A DNA stretch of 64,000 bases, from the NCBI GenBank assembly GCA_022410635.1, contig JAJVDF010000002.1:2389167-2453166 (forward strand), written 5' to 3'. This document shows positions 46,046 through 56,720 of the stretch, piece by piece. The notes under the pieces were generated by a model. It was not told the origin of the DNA. It did not search any database and saw nothing but the letters and a program-made list of their open reading frames with translations. The first letter of the stretch is position 1. Every line of letters begins with the position of its first letter. Position numbers and translations under genes: made by a program. The DNA is from Tretioscincus oriximinensis (taxonomy: Eukaryota; Chordata; Lepidosauria; Squamata; Gymnophthalmidae).

Positions 46046-46112
46046 TTCTTTTATTTATTTATTTATTTATTTATTTGTACTATACCCAAAGGTCTCAGGG
46101 TGGCCAACCATA
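46046..46112 (-). repeat. LINE tail, (TTTA)n plus 3' terminus
   Basis: (TTTA)n at 46050-46076, then 'actatacccaaaggtctcag' and 'ggtggccaacca', matching the tail at 44203. Confidence 0.7.
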
Positions 46113-46146
46113 GGGTGGCGCACATAGCCTTTTGTTGCTTTCTTCA

Positions 46147-46307
46147 CAACAGACACCCTATAAAGTAGGTGGGGCTGAGAGAGTTCTAAATAACTGCAAC
46201 TGGCCCAAGGTCACCCAGCTGGCTTTCATGGAGGAGTGGGGAATCGAACCGGGAGACTCCCAGATGCGAGTCCAACATGCTAACCACTACACCAAACTGG
46301 CTTTCTC
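46147..46307 (-). repeat. Sauria-type tRNA SINE, near-complete head
   Basis: Reverse strand has the A-box region 'tggtgtagtggttagcatgt' and the B-box-like 'cggttcgattcccc'. The body includes 'ccagctgggtgaccttggg'. High similarity to the copy at 16193. Confidence 0.9.
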
Positions 46308-46630
46308 CTAGAGAGAATTTAAGCGTGTCTGACTGCATCCTCTATCATGAAAATGATTACAAGGTACAGGGTCCAAGAAACAGAGTTGAGCAAAGGTCTG
46401 GATAATTTGTTCATTTCTGTATTTGTATACAGAATAAATTGTAGGCTCCTGCATTGTTAATAAATATATAAAAAGGAAATTCAACTAGACCTTACTTACA
46501 TTACAAACAGAATGCTTGCCCAAATTTCTATGCAGTTTTTAAAGTTATGGGAGCACTCTCCTCTATTTTATATAATAACTAATGGAATAAGCCCATTGCC
46601 TGAGGGAACTAGAGGGAAAGGAGAGAGGGA
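46308..46630. other. Unassigned spacer
   Basis: Nothing recognised. Confidence 0.4.
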
Positions 46631-46812
46631 GGAGGGAAGGAAGAAGCATTGGGTTTTTATAACCTGCCCTTATCATCCGAAGGGACTCCGGGCTTACAAA
46701 CCTATTTTTTGCCTGAAGGCTTACATCTATTTTCCCCATCACATTGCAATGTTACCTATTAATCTACTTGTAATTTTTTGCTTTTGGACAGCTGGGTTAG
46801 CTTGAGCTGATG
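46631..46812 (-). repeat. tRNA-derived SINE, truncated
   Basis: 'gggtttttataacctgccc', 'gcctgaaggcttacatctat' and 'cagctgggttagcttgagct' show the SINE body; the tRNA head is missing where a family G element begins. Confidence 0.7.
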
Positions 46813-46822
46813 CCAGTACAGG

Positions 46823-47256
46823 CAGGCTGAACACATGGCCTTTATTGGGAGAGGAAACCTAGTTTTGGGGTGTCTACCCTGCCCTCTCGGGGGCATGCGC
46901 CATATCCCCGTTTTGTGCTGAGGTAAAAAAAAATAAAATATTTTTTTAATTTTTTTAAAATTTTCTTTTTAAATTCACTGCACCACCACTAGGTGCCTCT
47001 GGCAACTTGGGTCAGCTCCTGAAGGCACCCTCCCCTCAGTAAAATTTTTAAAAATGAAAATTTCTGACGCACCTCAAAAAATTCTCATGCATTTTAAAAA
47101 TTCTCACACACTTTAAAAAATGCTTCGCAGACTTCGGAGAGGTATGCATGTTGGTGGGTGATTTGCATATTCATGTATAGCTGATTTCATGAATATACAA
47201 ATTAGCATGAATATTAATTACCCTGGTTTGGGCCTCAGAAAATCTGGTCAGTCTAG
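46823..47256. mobile_element. Long family G element
   Basis: 434 bp with ends 'aggctgaacacatggcc' and 'atctggtcagtctag', like family G. The interior is longer and includes 'gggggcatgcgccatatccc', repeated 'attctcatgca' and 'attctcacaca' words, and 'caaattagcatgaatattaa'. Its inverted relative is at 61066-61445. Confidence 0.78.
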
Positions 47257-48215
47257 GGAGCTCCACTCCTCCCCATGGCAGACACCTGAGGCCTCAACGA
47301 TTTCTCTATTGAAAGACCATTCATTGTAACCTCATGAGTCGTCTTGGAAGAATTAAAGTGGGATTTGCAACCAGGAATAGTTTCCCCTCTTCATCATGTC
47401 ATTTTTTCCTAGTAAACACCTTTTCTAGATCATTTTTTTTTAATACTTAGAAATTTTATGCAAAGTTCATATAAGATCAACAGTTTTAGAATTTTCTAGA
47501 ATTAGAGTTATACCCAAATTCAGGAAATGCGAATTTTGTGCCTTTTAAAAGTTTTAATGTAAACTGCACATATTTCTTCTCATTCATTGTTTTATGCATG
47601 ATGGCCGTGGTCCTTAATCAAAATAGAGAAAAAAATTCGCTTTAAATAATGTTTGCAAAAGGTTGACATTAATGTTTTGTCTTAAGAAGGATTGTATTGT
47701 AACTAGCATGTAGAGCATTTTAGCTAAAATTCACGTGGAATTCTATACATTGAGATCACTATCCAAAAAGGCATTTACATATCCGTACAGGACCTGTGTA
47801 GGTCGAAACACATCTGGCCATCCTGCGATTGATAACTGATTTGTCTACAGATCTATTTCTCCAGAAATGCTTCGTTTGACTCTCCATCCTCTGGATTTTA
47901 CAACTTGATCTATACCATTTTAGACTTTATTGGATTATAGCTTCGTTGAGCTCCTTTATTCTTTTGGACCATTGACTGTCTGTTATTAAACATTTTGCAC
48001 ATTTATATATAATTGTTCTATTCTAGTGTTTAATTTGATAAGTTTTCTATGTTTAAAGTCCTTTGTAGAAGCTATCAGAGGTTTTTTGTTTTTGTTATAT
48101 TTTCTCCCTGGTGTTTTGGGATTGTTTGGTTTGTCTTCAGAAGAGGTCATTTCAACTGGGTTGGAGGGAGGGATGGTATGGATGTATATGTATATTTAAA
48201 AAATTCTTGATCTTC
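47257..48215. other. Unassigned; AT-rich, possible conserved block
   Basis: No repeat recognised. The part near 47500-47760 has long TA-rich words ('tttaaataatgtttgc', 'gttttatgcatgatgg') that could be regulatory, but there is no direct evidence. Confidence 0.3.
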
Positions 48216-48277
48216 TGTTGTCCGCCCTGAAACCCGCCTGGGATAGAAATCATTGTAAGTAAATGAATAAATAAATG
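48216..48277 (+). repeat. LINE tail remnant
   Basis: 'tgtccgccctgaaacccgcc' and 'agtaaatgaataaataaat' resemble L2-like LINE 3' ends. Confidence 0.5.
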
Positions 48278-48402
48278 TATTGATCACTTATGATTCCACC
48301 CCCCTTCCTTACGAAAACAGAATGGTCTCCATCTTGTTGTTCTTCAGCAGTTACGATACCATTAGTTGATACCTCAAGAATTCTAGAGTTCTCTAATTCA
48401 AA

Positions 48403-48545
48403 AAAAATAGCCGTGTTAGTCTTTATTCACAAGGTGCAGAAACCGGGTGGGTAGGTGGACTTGAAACACTTTGGAGACTAACAAGTGAAAGCTGGGTGGC
48501 ATGAGGTTTTGTAAACATGTCTGCTTTTTCAGATGCTAAGGGACA
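48403..48545. mobile_element. Family V MITE, cut by a LINE end
   Basis: 'aaatagccgtgttagtcttt', 'acactttggagactaacaag', 'ggtggcatgaggttttg', 'tttcagatgctaaggg' follow family V order. A LINE 3' end begins at 48546, just where the other arm should follow. Confidence 0.7.
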
Positions 48546-48852
48546 AAACATAAGAACATAAGAAGAGCCATACTGGATCAGGCCACAGCCCATCGAGTCC
48601 AGCATTCTATGTCACACAGAGGTCCACCAGATGCACCTGGGCAGTCCGAACAGAGGAAAGCAAAATATTTCAAGAGTCCTGCCTGTTGCTCCATCCCGGA
48701 GGCTACATCCAGACAACTATCTTAGTATCCATTTATACCCTTGGTGTCCATAAACCTGTCTAGTCCTGTCTTGAAACTATGCAAGCTGTTAGCTACCACT
48801 ACCTCTTCAGGAAGTAAATTCCACAGGCCGATGACCCTCTGGGTGAAAAAAT
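48546..48852 (-). mobile_element. CR1-like LINE 3' region, 5' truncated
   Basis: 'aacataagaacataagaaga' at the left is the complement of the ttcttatg terminus. It continues to 'ccgatgaccctctgggtgaa' (reverse transcriptase C-terminus). Compared with 37493 it lacks ~20 bp after 'gcaaaatat'. Confidence 0.9.
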
Positions 48853-49127
48853 ACAAACGTAGGAAACAATGTAAGAAATGACAACACTCATGTAAATTGG
48901 TTGTGGGGATTAACCAGGTCAAGTACAGTTAAATTGCAGAAGATAACTATCTTAAGTGAAGGGAAAGGTCTGAAGGAAAGAGATGCAAGTAGATAAAGTG
49001 GAGATGAAATCAGTCCAAGAATGTCCTGAAGAGGCTGGGCAAGTTTAATGGTGTTATAATTTGTATAGGGTGCAAGGGTTCTATAATGTGAGCCCAGGGA
49101 ACAGTTTATTCCTTTCCTTTTTTTCAG

Positions 49128-49315
49128 TTGTTCTTTCGCGTGAAGAAGTGGTAACCTTTCTTTATGATTCCGCAAGTTTCAGAAGAACATTTCGTGAAAA
49201 AGTGTCAGTCTCTGAAATAAACGAAGGGGATGATCTTGTTATATACATACCAGAGAGAAAAAATAACAAAAGCTCTAGGTTGCCTAGGAGATTAGATGAA
49301 TTCTGTTCCACTTAA
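49128..49315 (+). CDS. Candidate terminal exon or exon relic, unknown product
   Basis: This is the only exon-like segment I flag. A pyrimidine-rich tract ending 'cctttttttcag' lies immediately upstream, a good splice acceptor. The frame then stays open for 62 codons to a taa stop. The first base of the first codon must come from an upstream exon (phase 1). The peptide is rich in charged residues and looks protein-like: 'SREEVVTFLYDSASFRRTF', then 'SVSEINEGDDLVIYIPERK', ending 'LPRRLDEFCST'. There is no signal peptide or membrane segment. I do not recognise the family. No partner exon was found in the window, and no polyA signal could be tied to it. It could be the last exon of a gene lying mostly upstream, a retained pseudogene piece, or chance. 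Confidence 0.35.
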
Positions 49316-50109
49316 GCATTCAGATCCTCTTGCTGACAACAAACCTTTGGATTTATTATTGAGATTAAACTTCAAGTTATTGTCTTGGGTTGCTTGGAAG
49401 ATGGTCAAGGAAGGGTCTTTTGCTACACAAGTGACGTTCTTGCTAGCCTTACATAATTATAGAAACCTGAACTTTTAAGTGGAGTGAGTATCAATGGTAG
49501 AGCATTGAATAGTTACTCTTGTCTTGCTTTGCCTCCATTTTATAATTGAACCCTTGTTGCCAATTGTCCTTGATGAGGAAAAGTTCAGACTATGAGCTGA
49601 TTTTCACTCTTTTTTTATACTATTAAGAAGTTAGAATGGCTGGCAAAACCTCTGTGCACCATAGCTCTTTGTTTTAAAAGCAAAAACCTTCAACTAACCA
49701 GACTCTCTGTTAAAAACATCAGAACTAAAGAATGTTAACTGGAAGTCTCCAGCCAAATTAACTGCTTGGTTAATTAATATATACTGTAAATTCCTCTTCT
49801 TCCTTTTTTCTTGCTTCTTTCCTTGCAAGGGTCACAAGTCAGTATATTCAGTAACAGCAAAAACTACTGTCGGAAGCATTCCATTTCTCATAACACATTT
49901 CTTAAAAGCACAGCTGTATCTAAGGACTATGACCCCAGTTCCCCAGTCCAAACTAAATTTACTTACATTGCTTCTTTCTACCAGTAGTTCATAACCCTGG
50001 TACCTTTTCCTTTATTTTTTGTAAATGAAAAGCTGAGCTGATGAACATGGACAAATAATTTCATTTAGTAGTAAATGATTCTTGGTCTACAATATGTGAC
50101 TTTCTTTTT
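49316..50109. other. Unassigned, no further exon seen
   Basis: AT-rich DNA downstream of the candidate exon; could be its 3' untranslated region, but no evidence decides. Confidence 0.35.
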
Positions 50110-50235
50110 ATGTTGGAAGTCTTCAATCGGAGGCTGCACAGCCATCTGTCCGGGATGGTTTAGTGAGCCCTGAACTGAGCAGAGGGTTGGACCCGAGGAC
50201 CCTGGAGGTCCCTTCCAACTCTATGATTCTATGAA
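50110..50235 (+). mobile_element. CR1 LINE 3' end
   Basis: 'gttggaagtcttcaatcgg', 'ccatctgtccgggatggttt', 'gagggttggacccgaggacc', 'ggtcccttccaactctatg', ending attctatg. Classic CR1 terminus. Confidence 0.92.
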
Positions 50236-50639
50236 ACACACTCTTGCTTTTATAATTTTGGTAAAATGTAGCTCTCTCCTTCCTCTCCCTAACCCTTTCT
50301 TTAGTAACTTCCTTCATTTCATGTACCACCCAGAATTTAGAATAATATAATTTTGACTGTGATGAAAAACTCCCTGGATCTCCCCCTGCCCTCACAGTGG
50401 TATTGGTTTACATTGGTTACCAGGGATGTGTCTCCATTTGTTTGTCCAAAGGGTTAAGGTGTCATGTTTCCACTTTTGAGAACATAAACCTCCGCCAAAA
50501 GATGTGCTCACATGAGGTATATAGAAGTGGAGAATTGTTGTTTATTTACACAATCTTTTGCAGATCTCAAGGCACAAGCATTCTGCTGTGAGAGAAGGCA
50601 TTTCTTTAGGTATTTGAAGCCCAAGTTATTTAAGACTCA

Positions 50640-50860
50640 AAGGTAACATCTTGAACTCGGTTTAGTAGCAGATTGGCAGCCAGCGCAGCTCTTTCAAGAC
50701 AAGTGTGATGTGCATCTGGCCAGGTATTCCGGTCAGCAGTCTAGATGCTGCATTCTGAACAACAGCAGCTTCCAATGCGTGCAGCCTCATGCACAGTGCA
50801 TATTGTGCTTTTCGGATAATTGTTTCACACATTAAAACAAGACATGGGAACAGCCCCACA
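50640..50860. repeat. Probable LINE-derived dispersed repeat
   Basis: 'ttggcagccagcgcagctct', 'atgctgcattctgaac' and 'gcacagtgcatattg' recall a widespread lizard retrotransposon segment. Assignment rests on recall of its general form only. Confidence 0.4.
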
Positions 50861-51689
50861 ATAAGGGGTGTGGAAATGGGGCAAAATCCCTTGGGTGCCA
50901 ACGATAAAACGCTGTCTCTTCTGGGATGATTTTAAGGTAATTCAAATCTTGATGGTGCTAACATTCAGAAAAAGCCTTCCTCTTTCCAAGGATACATGCA
51001 TAGCAGGATCAAGCCAGGTGGGGTGTGTGAAGGAATCTATGAGAGTGGTGAATTCCTTTGCCTCATTCACCCAGTTATGGCCCTGCATGTAAGTGCCCAT
51101 TGATATGGTGAAGCAAGCAGAAGCTAAAGCCAACATTGCAAAACTTTCCCAGTGTATTTAAAATATGTACATGTTTGATGCAAGGTGTCCTCTAAAACAA
51201 ATGGTGAGCATATGGTTGACCAAGATCACTTGTATGAATATCTAGCTACTACCTCCAGTTTGGAGAGACAGAGAAGATGTCTCTCAGTGCCAGCTGTAAG
51301 GAGTTGAGAGCAGCGGAACGTTTTGTCAAGATTTAGATAGCAGAGGAGTAGCAAAAACCGCCCATGTAGGTTGGCATCATGGCTTGTGTCCTGCAAATAC
51401 CTATTTGGTAAAAACACAGAACAGAGTTTTTCATTCCAAAGGAAAGTTCTTTATTTATGTACAAGTTCCATAAGTAATGAAACAAAAAGTCCAAGATCAC
51501 TAATCTTGCACCAAAGTAGAGAGTAAGAAGAATGAATACAAGAACTCACTCAGTTATAGATAGCTATAGCATAAACATTCCGTGATCTCACAGGTCTTAT
51601 TTCTTCAGCTGGAATTGAGGTCATACTCTTCCCAGCTTCTGTGTGTGAATATGCTCAAGATAATTTTCCAGGCTTTCACAGGTTTTGTC
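50861..51689. other. Unassigned, no gene seen
   Basis: Nothing recognised. Confidence 0.4.
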
Positions 51690-51797
51690 TATTCTTTTGC
51701 TTGAGATGCCCAGAAGTAATTGGTGGACCACTATGTGGGACAAAATCCTGGGTTGGATGGGTTGTGACCTGATTCAGTAGGGCACCTTTTATGATAT
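51690..51797 (+). mobile_element. LINE 3' end fragment
   Basis: 'cagaagtaattggtggacca', 'ttggatgggttgtgacctga' and 'ttcagtagggcaccttttat' match the 3' untranslated end of the CR1-like LINE in diverged form. Confidence 0.6.
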
Positions 51798-52585
51798 TTC
51801 AAGATGTGGTTTTCATGAAGTCCTATTTTTACACGGCATGATGCCTGTCATGTCCCATTTTCGTTTCATTCTGTTGTTCTTGATTTGTGAGAGAAGAATG
51901 GGTTCCTCAGCTCGTATGATGCAATCTGTCTTCCTAGATCTTGCATCACATCCTTCCAGAGTCCCTTTGTGCCAGCAGCTGTGCTTGGATGAAATCATTA
52001 GTCTAATGTTTCCGTTTGACCCGAAATCATCTGCCACATTCCATTTAAATGCCTCAAGTCCACTGATGATTAGTGGAAGCACCGAAGACTCCTGATGCAT
52101 TTCTCAATGTGGTGGTGGTCAAATGAACAGCACATGGATTCAAGCAGCAAAATTCTCTTTCTCCATCAGAGGAGAATGGGAGTCATCTACTGGGAAGAGA
52201 CATCAGGTCCCACTGTCAACTCATTTTTAGAGGTTTCCAAAAAAAGGCATTGTGTAAGGCAGGAGTGTGAAGTTGCCACCATTCAGGGTCCGGTAAGGAA
52301 ATTAATTGGACCTCATTACTGCGATTCAGACAGTAAGCATGGAACACACTCCAAGAAAAAGCATCTGTTGATTTGCTACAACTGTGACTCAGTATTTAAA
52401 ACCCTGAATCATACAAACACTTTCAGTGATGCGGAATGCCTGAGATTATAGTCAGTCTGACACGTATGCACAGTACAGCTGCCACCTTAGGTCAAACCAT
52501 GTCTGTCTAGGTAATGTTGAATGATTTACAATAAGGCAGATGCTTTGAATGACCATGAAGTAGAGATGTCCATGCTTTTAACACA
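51798..52585. other. Unassigned; no gene supported
   Basis: Frames of 85-118 codons (51838-52451) overlap with others on the minus strand and show no domain. Confidence 0.4.
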
Positions 52586-52714
52586 GTTCCTGTCCCCACT
52601 GAGCCTCTTTCTGGGCTATATCTTGGAATAGGAGCCTGCCATCTATATGCTAAATGTAGACTATGGCAGGCATCTGGACAACAAAGGTCTGTACTGAGAT
52701 ATAACCCAGAATAA
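52586..52714. mobile_element. Family P MITE, right end lost
   Basis: 'cctgtccccactgagcctc' to 'gagatataacccagaataa', with the central 'gtagactatggcagg'. Its expected right terminus is missing where family Q copy 2 begins. Confidence 0.7.
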
Positions 52715-53560
52715 GGCTGCTTCCGCATTGCAGATACTGAACTGCGTGGGAGAGACATGGATGCAGCTACAGCGCACTGGATCACCAGCATCAATTGCAC
52801 TGAAAAGCTCTGTTACTTCATGTTTTATTTTTAGTGCTGAAAGTGCAATCCAGTAGTTGAACCACTCCATCCCTGCACATGGTGCATGGCATGGAGGATG
52901 TCTCTGCAGCCATGCTGAGAATGCATGTGAACTTGTGCAAGACCAGGCACCCGTCCACCAATTGTGGAGTTCACATGCGGCGCATATCGGGATCAACCTG
53001 AGTGCCAGCAGAGCATCCTGGTAGTTACTACAACAGTGCTCTGCTCCTCGTGGGGAACTCTCCGGCAGCGGCACACAACAACAATGGTAAGTGTAGATGG
53101 GAGAGCGATTGACTATGGCCCGCTATAGCCTTAAAAGGTGCTGCATAGAAGCACGTGTGGAACAGTGGCGGCTGGCCACTGGGTTCGTGGGGTCTGGCGA
53201 ACACCCAGAGAATAAAATCAATGCTAAAATCTCCATAGAAAACAATGGACAACCATTGGCCAATGGCAGGCTTTCACAGAGGAGCTGCCAACAAATAAAA
53301 AAGCTCCAGGCAGCTTTTTTAATTAGCAANAGGGGTTGATGATCCCAGAACCAATGGGAGGGTTGCCTAGGAGGGGCTACAGTCTCTCTCTCTCTGTCTC
53401 CGTAGGGGTGCCATTTTGTATTGGCATTCAACTTGCAGACTGGTAAGTGCTTGAATGTGTCCCAGCCACTTTTCTAACTTTGCTGAGATTGGAGGAACCT
53501 GCGCCTCCCCCCCCCCCACAGTCGCAAAATGCACCAGCCACCGCTGGTGTGGTGGCAGCC
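52715..53560. mobile_element. Family Q MITE, copy 2, interrupted by a hAT MITE
   Basis: Starts 'ggctgcttccgcattgcag' and ends, after the hAT insertion, 'gtgtggtggcagcc'. The interior aligns with 21342-21896 ('gcactgaaaagctctgttac', 'caatccagtag', 'cttgtgcaagaccaggcac', 'cggcacacaacaacaatggt'). It has no family P insertion, so it preserves the empty site. Confidence 0.78.
53163..53546. mobile_element. hAT-type MITE nested in family Q
   Basis: 384 bp with ends 'cagtggcggctgg' and 'ccagccaccgctg'. Flanked by gtgtggaa (53155-53162) and gtgtggtg (53547-53554), an 8-bp duplication with two mismatches. Family Q copy 1 has one gtgtgg at the matching position, confirming the insertion. Confidence 0.85.
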
Positions 53561-54005
53561 AGTGGCCCAGTGGGGACAGGGCCAAAGTGTCGATGTTTTG
53601 TACTAGATGCTATTTATTTTAAAATTTTAACAAACTTGTTACAAATATATAACAACTGCAAACATAATTATAACTCAGACAGTAAATATATTTTATTGGA
53701 TGCTGTTTTAGGTTTGTTATTAGCACTACATGACAGTACTGAGGCTCTTCTTATCGTCAGAGGGGATGTGAGGACAGGGTCTGCAGCATTAGTGCTATCA
53801 CATACAAAGGGCTTGAATGTTACCATTTGGATGCTCATTTTAACATTGTGTTCTCTGGCCATGTGAGGTCCCCAGGGCAAGAAAAGCCATCCATGTGGAC
53901 TAATTGACATTATTCCTGACTGGCATGGTCACCTAGGAAGGGCAGAAACAGCCCATCAGCTGGCTTCGCTGTATATATTGTTGTGACAGAAGCTGATGGC
54001 AAAAG
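53561..54005. other. Unassigned, no gene seen
   Basis: Nothing recognised. Confidence 0.4.
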
Positions 54006-54075
54006 GAGAACCAAGAAAACATCAGAGGTTTGGTGTTTAGATAAACACCAAAGAGAACCAAGAAAACATCAGAGG
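54006..54075. repeat. Two-unit direct repeat
   Basis: 'gagaaccaagaaaacatcag' occurs at 54008 and 54053, a 45-bp period. Between them lies the small palindrome 'ggtgtttagataaacacc'. Confidence 0.8.
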
Positions 54076-54814
54076 ATAACCACCAAAGATGCATTCCCGT
54101 TAAGGGAAAAACGGGCATGAAAGATATGTGGTCCTGCTCTGGGCCTACCTGTTTCCCATTCAATCCAAATGGGAAACAGTTTCCCCGTGCAACAAGGCAG
54201 CATCAGGGCAGAGTTAGCTGAGAAAACCATTGCAGGTTTTCTGAGCTTGAGTTAAGTGCACTCTGGAATGGTTTGCTGTGTGATTGGACAGCTGTACTTC
54301 CTGAAAAGCTGTAGTGCAACATTATTGGATGACGCTATGCGGTGCATGCCAAAAGCAGAGCGTGCGATACACAGCATCATCCATACACATGTAGCACCAA
54401 CTGCACCAATTATTTGATTTGAGTCTGTCCCTGTAATACAAAGACAAAGCACAGAACTGATCTAAGTTGAAATTATTCAGAGCAACAAGGGTTAAGATTT
54501 TACAGCTCAGTCAACTCAGTGAACTTTTCTCTTACCTTGCAGAATAGCCTATTCCTCCATGGCCCTACAGAAAGAAACATTCACTTGGTGATTGAATGCA
54601 AGCTGTACCTGGTATTTTCACTCATAATGTCAGGTTGGTGGGATATGTTAGAGAAAACCCTGTGCCCCAAATTACAAAAAAATCAACAGAATAGACTACA
54701 TTGGCCTTGATGGAAAAATAATCCGATCCTGAATCTTCTCTTTCTATGTAGTAAATCTGTATGTGTAATAAAAGCACATGGAAGAGTATAACATTCCGAG
54801 GTATAATGACCAAT
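54076..54814. other. Unassigned; contains a fragment related to 45176
   Basis: 54195-54260 ('gagaaaaccattgcaggttt', 'taagtgcactctgg') matches internal text of 45176-45604. No gene. Confidence 0.4.
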
Positions 54815-54926
54815 GACAGGGCTTGGAACTTTGGCAGCTTCTAGAGACCAATGACAAGGCTCAGAGCTTTGGCAGCTTCCAGAGACCCAAGGACAGGATT
54901 TGGAAATTTGGCAGTCTCCAGAGACC
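54815..54926. repeat. Three-unit minisatellite, 38-bp unit
   Basis: Units at 54815, 54853 and 54892 share 'gacagg/gacaag', 'ggaactttggcagcttc' and 'agagacc'. The last unit runs into the repeat at 54911, whose own end supplies the 'tctccagagacc' motif. Confidence 0.8.
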
Positions 54927-55240
54927 AGAATCCTGTGTTAGAAACTGGCTAAAAGACAGAAACAGATGGTAGTAATAAATGAACAGTTCTCTAGTAAGAA
55001 TACCCCAGGGTTCAAAGGAACAAAGAAGAACAAAGGAAGGAATGGATGACAGATGCAAGGGAAGGGAGATAAAATAAATAAGGAAAAGAAGAAGGAAGGA
55101 AAGGAAAATGGAAAGAAGGAATGAAACAAAGAAGCAGCAAGTGAGAGGGGAGTGGGAGGGAAGGGGGTGGAGCTTTGGATGGGAGCAAGGGGGGGGGAAG
55201 AGGCTGGAGCCCATTGCATTAACGTAACACAACGGGCTAA
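54911..55240 (-). repeat. Dispersed repeat with purine-rich core (inverse of 15567)
   Basis: Reverse complement of 15567-15928: 'gctaaaagacagaaacagat', 'aaatgaacagttctc', long ggaag/gaaag tract, 'gatgggagcaagg', 'gctggagcccattgc'. Confidence 0.72.
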
Positions 55241-56095
55241 TTTCACTTGCATACTGTATATATAAAAGTGGAATCTTGATTGACATTTCAGCCATGGACA
55301 GGAAATGGTGGCCCTAAGGCATTTTTGAGCTGGAGCTTCTGCTCCAGGGCTGGAGGGGCCATTGAGATCCAGCCCAGACGGCTCCATGCTGCTGGTGGCT
55401 GCAGGTCCACTGTTTTCCTAGATGCAGTTGGAGGCTAAATGGGAGGGGAAGAGAGGGAGGATGGCAGAAGCAGTGGAGGGAGGGGAGAAGAGGGAGGAGG
55501 GGAGAAAGTAGAGAGCCTGTTCTATTGCCTCGGAATGAGCTCTTCAATTAGTACACTGTATAACAGGCTAGGCATATGGGTGACATCTCACTCCTTAAAA
55601 AAGAAGAACAAGGAACTATGTCCTCTAAACCCTCACCCTCAGGACAGGAAAGTCCACTACTCAACATCTCTCTTCCATCTCCATTAAAAAAATATATGAC
55701 TGATGACTATATGGCTGAACGAACTCTGAGCTGATTAAAATAAATATTTTCTTGCATCTTTATGGGTTACCTTTATGGGTTCATTTAGTATTATTCCCCC
55801 TCCTCAGCCACTGGGGACTTGGATGAGAAGGACACAAGGGACCTACCACCTCAATACCCATAGCTGAGGAAGGAGAGGGACAGGTTAATATTTAGGATGT
55901 TGCAGCTTGCCGAAGGGAAAAGCAAGCATGGAAAAAGTTTATTAGGGCAGCTGAGAAAGGCATGCCCAAGCTCCAGCTGCATCTGGGAAAGGGCTATAAA
56001 TAAAGTTGAGTTTCCATAGACAGTTGTAGCTGAAACCTTAACCAAAGTTGCTTGGGTATATCTCTGCCTCTGCCCAGTCATGCGTTAATCACCAT
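55241..56095. other. Unassigned with a purine-rich patch
   Basis: 55440-55510 is almost entirely A and G on the plus strand. Nothing else recognised. Confidence 0.4.
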
Positions 56096-56302
56096 CATTG
56101 TATTCTTTTAGAAGACCTTTAAAGACGCATCTATTTAACTTGGCCTTTGATTGAAGAAATGCCATTTTTCTTCCCATCTTCAGATACTCTTTTGATACTG
56201 TTTTTAATATGTCAGTTTTGTACTGTTGTTTTTATGTATGTATGTATGTATGTATGTATGTATGTATGTATGTATGTATGTATGTATGTATGTATGTATG
56301 TA

Positions 56303-56341
<39 letters not shown>

Positions 56342-56342
56342 A
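56096..56342 (+). mobile_element. L2-like LINE 3' end with (TATG)n and (AAAT)n
   Basis: 'tttagaagacctttaaagac' and 'tatttaacttggcctttgat' match the L2-type ORF2 C-terminus and tail. Then come (TATG)n at 56232-56301 and (AAAT)n at 56302-56342. Frames across the microsatellites are artefacts. Confidence 0.7.
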
Positions 56343-56466
56343 ATGGAAGGCACTTTCTGCCTTCTTCTGCTTAAGACTGCCTAGGGACAATTGGTGGGCC
56401 ACTGTGGAGACTGAATGCTGGACTAGATGGGCCCCAACCCAATTCAGCAAGGCTCCTCTTACGTTC
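56343..56466 (+). mobile_element. LINE 3' end
   Basis: 'gcttaagactgcctaggg', 'gaatgctggactagatgggc', 'agcaaggctcctcttacgtt'. CR1-like 3' end, ending in a degraded octamer. Confidence 0.75.
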
Positions 56467-56479
56467 TTAAATAAATAAA

Positions 56480-56720
56480 TCCATAAGAGGATCCCTGTTG
56501 AATTAGGTCACAACCTATCTAGTCCAGCATTCTGTTTCACACCATAGCCCACCAGTTGCCCCTAGGGAGTCTGAAGCAGCAGAAGAAAAACCATTCAGTT
56601 GTCCTTGTCTTCCTGTAAATGGTATTTCAGGAATATTGCCTATTGCTCAATCCTGGAGGCAATATCAAGACAACCATCCTAGCAATCATTGACACACTTG
56701 GCTTCCATGAGCATCTTTTA
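56480..56720 (-). mobile_element. LINE 3' end, opposite orientation
   Basis: 'aggatccctgttgaattagg', 'tctagtccagcattctgtt', 'gtaaatggtatttcaggaat', 'acttggcttccatgagcatc'. Tail to tail with the copy ending at 56466. Confidence 0.8.

Noticed and set aside
56232..56450. Minus-strand frame with IHTY repeats
   Set aside because: Translation of the (TATG)n and (AAAT)n microsatellites.
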